NCBI GenBank assembly: GCA_013368315.1
Contig: JAACJM010000037.1
Coordinates: forward strand, 62,001-126,000
Source of the DNA: Tetrapyrgos nigripes
Lineage: Eukaryota; Basidiomycota; Agaricomycetes; Agaricales; Campanellaceae
Length of the DNA stretch: 64,000 nucleotides
Reading direction: 5' to 3'
Positions 58,679 to 64,000 of this stretch are shown here, piece after piece. Made by a program: the position numbers and the translations under genes. Position 1 is the stretch's first letter; every line of letters begins with the position of its first letter. The notes beneath the pieces were generated by a model. That model was not told where the DNA came from and made no database searches. It saw nothing but the letters and a program-made list of their open reading frames with translations.

Positions 58679-61600
58679 TCATTCCAGGACCTCAAGCATC
58701 CTCTTATCACGGAACTGCATCTGGTACTCCAACCCTCCCAAAAAATCACGGACTGTGCTAATTATCTGTGTCATATTCTCCTCGTATGTCCTTGCAGACA
58801 GAGTTACAAATTCTTCATCTTCATCATCATCTCTATCACTGTGGGTATCCGGAAGGTCAATATGGCGTGCAGTGGGACTGGATGTTGGACTATTGGGGAG
58901 ACTAGAAGCTGGTATCATAGGGCTGGAGAGAGTGGAATCTTGCATTGGATTTTCATCATCAGAGCCATGTTTGGGCTTGAGGCTTGGATGGGACCAGACT
59001 GGGGCAGTTCTGTTTTGTGCAACCTCGTGAAAAAAGGTAGGTGGCACCTTTTCCATCATTTGTACGAGGTGCTTACAAACAAGAAACCGACTTTTCACAA
59101 AGTAGGGGCAGGTACATACCCAGCGACAGACATCAGGACAATATTTGGGGTTCAATGGGTACGTGATTTGAGTTGCTGCACATCGTTTCCATTCCTTCTT
59201 AAAACCCTTTCTCCAGGAACTCAGATCTCAATATCCGCGTCCAACTGGATGGAGAATTAGGTCGAGTCGACGATAATACAAATGGGCCAACTTAGCGGTC
59301 AAAATCCATATGAGGAAGTCAACCCGTGGCTTATGGAAGTGATGTAGGAAATCCTCCTTGATGCGGCGCTAACTATTGTATTGGTGAGTATTGCTTTCGT
59401 TTGATGTGTGATACTATACTCACTGGCTTTCCATTATCATTGTAGTTTTCAACCTGGGTATCTCTTCAACGGTACACCTTGCCCATAGTTCCCATCGTCC
59501 AGGCCGATACCAATTCTCCCACAGGTAAGCCCACACTTCTCGCAAATCATTCTGGTGACAGTACTCATACATTTGCTTCACAGCCCATTCACGAATGCCT
59601 TCTGGTGTCAGAGCCGAGTATCCTGGGATCAACGGGTGTGCATGCAGATGATTATCCATCATCTGTTGTAGTGCTTCACGAAATTCTGATCGACAGAATG
59701 TACGCTGTGAGTTTGGATCTTCTTCGGGTTCATCATCTATGGCGTCTGGAATTTTTGGTGGTAATAACTTGAGTTTTCTCCCATCAGGAAGGACGAGTTC
59801 TGTTGGCCCAAAATCTCTCTTTGGCGGTGTGAGGTCATATTCGTCATTGTCAGGGTCAGCACCAACAGTATTTGATGTCGGTTTGGTTGCAGGAATGCGA
59901 ATGAGGATAGAGTTAGGGCCACGACCATTTCCTGCGCAAGACGGCTGATGGTAGTCAAACCCTCCTTCGTACTCGTGCAGATCTGGTAAGCCAGCAGGAC
60001 GCCAGTCGATGTCAATGAAGGGAAACTCAAGTTTTGCGCGAATAGGATTGTATGGCGTAGTGGACAGTTTTGCTTTTGCTAACCGTTCTCGTACAGCACG
60101 TTGAAGGTGCCACCAGCATAACTGGATCTTTGCATTGGGCCACAGTACCCTTGCCATTCCGATCTCGGCCATATCTTTGTCAAGATGAACAAACTTGGGC
60201 TCCACACCCCAGCGGTCTCGCAGCTGCTTCACCCATCTTGACAACGCCTTGGTACGTTTTCGCTGCTCTATCGATGATGCCGTTGATAATAAGCAGTAAG
60301 ACAGAGGGAAACCGGCGTTATCGTGTTCAGCCATAACACAATACAGCTCAAGCTGTGCAGAGTTGGTTCGATCTATAGTCATGTAAGTTAATATCCTCAT
60401 CACAGTTGTCAATTTCTTAAGCTTACATGTCGCATCAAGGGCAACCTCAACAGTTCCCTTCCCGAGTGGACTGGTGAGCTTTTTCATGACCCAACATAGC
60501 TGTTCAACACCATCTGCACATTTGGTATGTATTACCTCAACCTCGTCACCCAACTCCTCAAGTAATTGCTTTGCTGACTCCAACGGGTTCTCAGCCCTCT
60601 TCCAGAGCTCCTCCGACAACTTGATCCACGAAGCGTATACTTGCGCCGCTGTTATCTGTGGAAATTCGGCTTGAATGACTGGGACCAGTGCATTTGGTGT
60701 ACAGTGGTCCATATTTTCCCGAATGATCTGAGTTACACGGGATGGCATGGAGACATCATAATAGGGTTTGTGGACGTCCTCGTGATGGAAGGAGATGGTG
60801 ACCAAAGTCTCGTCAGGGTTGTGAGGTGATGTTCGGGAAGATATGGAGGCGCGACTTTTGCATGGAAATCTGTCCTAGGGCTCCTATCGGATCGGATGAT
60901 CTGGCGCCATCCGAGCGATTGCTGCTTCGAATTCGGATGCGGATGGTACTCCTCCTCCTCCACCAACCGACGGATGGCATCCGACCAATCCAAGGATGAT
61001 CTGCGGATGGGTTGAGGGCGTGTGAAGGCTTCGTTGTTGCCATATTTGGACCAGTCTCGGGGCCGGGCGGGCTTTCTCGAGGTACTATACAATACCTCGC
61101 ATCTCCAATTTTGTTTTTTCAATCTACAAAAGTGACCTGCACTTTAAATGACAGGATTCAGACACCAATGGTAGTCTACTTAGCGTGAGAACCTCTCTCC
61201 TTGAGGCAACGAGAGAGTCTGTACTCAGGGAATTTTCATGATTACTATAAGTACTCTACTTCAAAGCATAGAAATGAGTGAAAATACTTGAAAAATAAGC
61301 GTAGAACGAGACTCATAGGCATCATACAGTGAAGGTGTCTGTCATCCGCAGATTACTGAGCGTTGGCAGTGATCTTATTGGCCTTCACAGGCACTTGTTG
61401 AGTGCTGAAAGTAGTGCGGACCTCATGATTCATTGTAGTATACTTGTCTTTGAAGGGGCATTACAGAAAACTATGTACTCAGGTGATTTTTGTTTAATTT
61501 TCATGTCCTTAGTCTACTTCTACGCTATCTACACTGTCAAAGCTGTGCTCATCCGGCGATCATCTGTCGGATGCTCGGATACCATCCGGCGGATGCGGAT

Positions 61601-62465
61601 TGGGATTTGCAGACCACCCATCCGAGCGGATGGCATCCGAATCCGATACAATCCGATCCGATAGGAGCCCTAATCTGTCCATGCCAATGCGCTCACGTGG
61701 AATAGCACCCTCTCGCTGTGAAGGTCTGGACTTCTGTTTGCGAGCTTGATCTTGCGAGCACCAATAACGTGTCCTGTATCCAGATTTCGTGACAGAGTTG
61801 TCGCGTACACTACATGCTCGTTAGTCAGAAATGAGGAGGTTTTGGAATTAGACATACATCAAACGGTAACCCGTCGCATTCCATATATCTCCTGCAGTCT
61901 GTCTGACGCGTTCCTTGTCTGATACAATAGGGTCGTTCGCAATAAGGTATGAACCTGAAAAGTCGACGTGTTTGTTTGACTTTGCGGCTTTTTTGAGCGC
62001 GTCAAACAGGCTCTTGGCGCTGTTGTGATGAGTAGGTTTTGGCTATTAAAAGGTCTTTTAATGTGTAAAGAGGTTGTTGGATGGTGAGCTTACTTTTCGT
62101 GGATTATTCTCCTTTTCCGAGTCCGAGTCGCTTTCTGATCCGTTTTCTGGTCCTGTATATGCAGGTTGGGAAATATGCATGTCGTTTACAGGCTTGTTAA
62201 CAAGTACTCGTTTTGAAGGTTGGCTAGATGCAATGCCAGAAGCTTCATATTTTCTTTTGCCCAGTGACTGATCAGGAGTTGCTGCGGGCTGAGAAGCTTT
62301 GGACTTTTCGACTTGGTAGTATCCTTTTCGTTTGTTGCGGCAGCCCTGGCATCTCTTGCCGGCAGAGGAAGGAATCATTGTGGGGCATCTTGTGCACTTG
62401 GTGAGGAGCTCGTCAGGCATGCAGAGAGACGTCGTAAAGTGGCTCAGACATTGTAAACAACTCAT
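58679..62465 (-). pseudogene. MULE transposase with N-terminal zinc ribbon and C-terminal SWIM finger, inactivated
   Basis: Minus exons: 62465-62094, 62042-61858, 61809-60427 (split by a MITE), 60372-59424 and 59372-58679. Without the MITE and one TSD copy they total 2778 nt, exactly 926 codons. The N-terminus has a C-x2-C..C-x2-C ribbon (KCTRC, RCQGC). The FLYWCH/WRKY-like part reads RTRYWCSQDQARKQK. The MULE domain has VALDATYRTNS (first Asp, across an intron), FVHLDKDMAEI (second Asp) and QLCWWHLQRAV (C-x2-H). The C-terminal SWIM finger is CTCPYFVKSRFLVCKH (C-x-C-x10-C-x-H). Two nonsense codons: TAG at complement 59369-59371, where Trp is expected after ESH, and TGA at complement 59228-59230, where Arg fits (GY*DLSSW). 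With the MITE, these make it dead. Confidence 0.93.
60876..61672. mobile_element. hAT-type MITE inside the MULE transposase exon
   Basis: The ends are TAGGGCTCCTATCGGATCGG inverted. The exact 8-bp duplication ATCTGTCC is at 60868-60875 and 61673-61680. 797 bp, rich in CGGATGG/CCATCCG words that give subterminal inverted repeats. No ORF. It splits the codon between IGMDR and FPCKS. Confidence 0.93.
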
Positions 62466-62623
62466 AATTTTATTGTAATACACGTGATATGGCTACTTCT
62501 TTTTGGAAGACGAGTCGGGCGGGGCGGCTTTGGGGCGGGGCGGCAGCACGTGCATTGCCCCACGTGATTGGGGCATGGGGGGTCGACTGGGGAAGCTCGC
62601 AAAGCTGTCCAAGGCGCCCCAAA

Positions 62624-63265
62624 TAGGGCTGGGAACCGTACCCGTATACGGGTACGACCGTATAAAATACGGTCGTATTTTTTACGGACAGGCCGAACCC
62701 GTACCGTATGCCTTGCAGAAAAAGTCCTCAACGGTACGGGTACGGGTCGTATACCGTACCGTATACCGTACTTACGGTCAGTGAATAAAAAATCCATCAT
62801 CAGTCAATTTCAAGCATGAAAACAATTGCATACCTTGAGTATATTTCATTGATATTTCAGGTCTGCATGTGCGTGGAGAAAAATTCTTATTGAGGTATCA
62901 CCGGGGTCAGAAGAGGCAACGAATTCCCATGAAATGATCCAGCATCTGTCCTAGAGTAAAGCAGAACAATGCAGTCAGTTCCAACGGCAACCCAAAATGT
63001 CGTCCCCGCCTGCACTGGGACTCACTATTCCCTTTTTGGACGATGTCACAGTCACGTGAAAGCGTTACACTTGCCATATAAGGCTAATGTGTCACCTACC
63101 CGTATCACGGTCGTAAAGACCGTATTCGGTACGGTCTGATACGGGTCAGACCGTACCGTATACCGTACCGTCTCGACCTCAGCTTGGAGTGGACACGGTA
63201 CGGATACGGACCCGTATGTACGGTACCCGTACTCCGTCGATGTACGGGTACGGCGCCCAGCCCTA
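62624..63265. mobile_element. hAT-type MITE right of the MULE
   Basis: The ends are TAGGGCTGGGAACCGTACCC and, reversed, TAGGGCTGGGCGCCGTACCC. The 8-bp duplication GCCCCAAA is at 62616-62623 and 63266-63273. Inside, CGTATACGGGTACG-type words repeat many times in both directions (62636-62775 and 63100-63255), so the element folds strongly. No ORF. 642 bp. Confidence 0.92.
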
Positions 63266-63273
63266 GCCCCAAA

Positions 63274-63834
63274 ACGGCTGGAAACTCGATATGATGCGAG
63301 AGAGGAAGCTATAGCCTGTCGGTGTGGAGTTGAGGACGTCTAGCACAACACATTCGCAAGCGTCTGAAGCCTTGACAGACTACAGTGATTATGTGGAAGC
63401 CTTTGAGAAAGGTGGCGAGTAGCGGGTAGCGAAAAGGCTGATAGATTTACTTGAAATGACAGTGAGTGAAGGGACTAATCTGAATGAATAAACGAGGTTG
63501 AAAAAGGCTTCATAAAGTACAAAATATGTCGACACACCTCGTCGAAAACAGTCACCGCGACTATTTCCCTCATCTAATGGTTCCCTCGATCTCGTCGTCT
63601 TGAGGACCTTCCCTCGTCTGCCAATTGCACCAATAGCTCCAGGTTTGGCATCGTCGAGGTGAAAAAATACGGGGTTCTTGTAACGACGTGTAAGACGAGG
63701 GTCCCTGTGTGGAAACCGAAAGAGGCGGGTGAAAAGCTGTATATCTGGTAGAAAAACAGAGCCCTTTGTACAGTAGCACTCCTCCAGGTCTATGAGCCCA
63801 AGGTATGAAAAGGTTCGTCAAATGGACACAGATC
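63274..63834. other. No recognised gene
   Basis: An 83-codon minus frame (63821-63570) has no domain. Nothing else is seen before repeat R1 copy d. Confidence 0.4.
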
Positions 63835-64000
63835 CTTCAAGAAAGAGTTTTTACCTAGGCTCCGTGGTTCTGAAATTTATTGCTGGGAAGGTGCTCGTCG
63901 TCGTCTAGAACGATAATGGTCGGGAACTGGCAATGGACCAGTCCACCATTCTACACGTACAATGCTGACTTACACGTGATCTGACGCGTCTCTATTTAGT
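63835..64000 (+). repeat. Dispersed repeat R1, copy d (cut by the window end)
   Basis: Shares TACCTAGGCTCCGTGGTTCT, ATTGCTGGGAAGGTGCTCGT and GTACAATGCTGACTTACACG with copy a, and TGACGCGTCTCTATTT with copy b upstream of histone H4. The ACGCGT box is retained. Since copy b leads into H4, the DNA just past the window could hold another histone-type gene, but this cannot be seen. Confidence 0.65.

Larger units (their letters stand above)
58214..62597 (-). mobile_element. MULE (Mutator-like) DNA transposon, complete ends, 9-bp TSD
   Basis: Both ends start AGCTTCCCCAGTCGACCCCC and stay nearly identical for 80-100 bp (CATGCCCCAATCACGTGGGG, CAATGCACGTGCTGC, then GACTCGTCTTCCAAAA); the right TIR has one extra GC-rich segment. 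The 9-bp duplication CGCAAAGCT is exact (58205-58213, 62598-62606), typical of Mutator elements. 4384 bp including the 797-bp MITE. One transposase gene on minus. Confidence 0.95.

Noticed and set aside
59420..60805. A single 461-codon MULE frame read without splicing
   Set aside because: It reads through a 54-bp intron (60373-60426). Removing it gives the family-typical VALDATYRTNS block.

Overview
This window reads as a transposon-rich chromosomal segment of a basidiomycete fungus, most likely an agaricomycete. The genes have many short introns of about 45-75 bp with GT..AG ends. The gene content fits as well: a GH30 endo-glucanase, a four-exon histone H4, a secreted Ser/Thr-rich protein, and an NB-ARC protein with a very long TPR array. 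The transposon families (PIF/Harbinger with a Myb partner, SWIM-type MULE, DDE_1 with a Ulp1 protease, DDE_3 mariner-like, Ty1/copia) are also typical. No bacterial features, rRNA, tRNA or CRISPR were seen. Intact host-type genes, left to right: a secreted 356-aa protein (10576-11896, minus), GH30 glycosidase (19136-21417, plus), histone H4 (22175-22665, plus) and the NB-ARC/TPR NLR-like gene (27631-33556, plus, 1822 aa). A 419-aa gene (40180-41657, plus) is intact but sits inside a dead transposon. The rest is mostly mobile DNA. Several elements have terminal inverted repeats (TIRs) and target-site duplications (TSDs) that can be read directly: a Harbinger element (TSD TAA), a DDE_1 element (TA) holding a DDE_3 element (TA) and a hAT-type MITE (8 bp), and a MULE (9 bp) whose transposase exon is split by another hAT-type MITE (8 bp). 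A third 8-bp-TSD MITE lies just right of the MULE. A large TIR element at 13041-15878 carries a foldback element in its left TIR, and its right TIR preserves the empty site. A segmental duplication links 17.0-20.2 kb (functional GH30) to 47.6-49.8 kb (decayed GH30). The decayed copy is full of CG to TG/CA changes, carries a 247-bp MITE, and is cut off by the LTR of a broken copia element (49808 to about 55735). Across nearly all dead genes the nonsense codons are TGA or TAG where CGA, CAG or TGG is expected. This points to C-to-T decay from cytosine methylation or a RIP-like process. The main biological candidate is the NLR-like gene. It has a P-loop NB-ARC domain and 31 complete, nearly identical 42-residue TPRs that differ at a small set of positions, the layout of fungal non-self-recognition (incompatibility-type) receptors under concerted evolution. 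The second candidate is the intact accessory gene inside the dead DDE_3 transposon.
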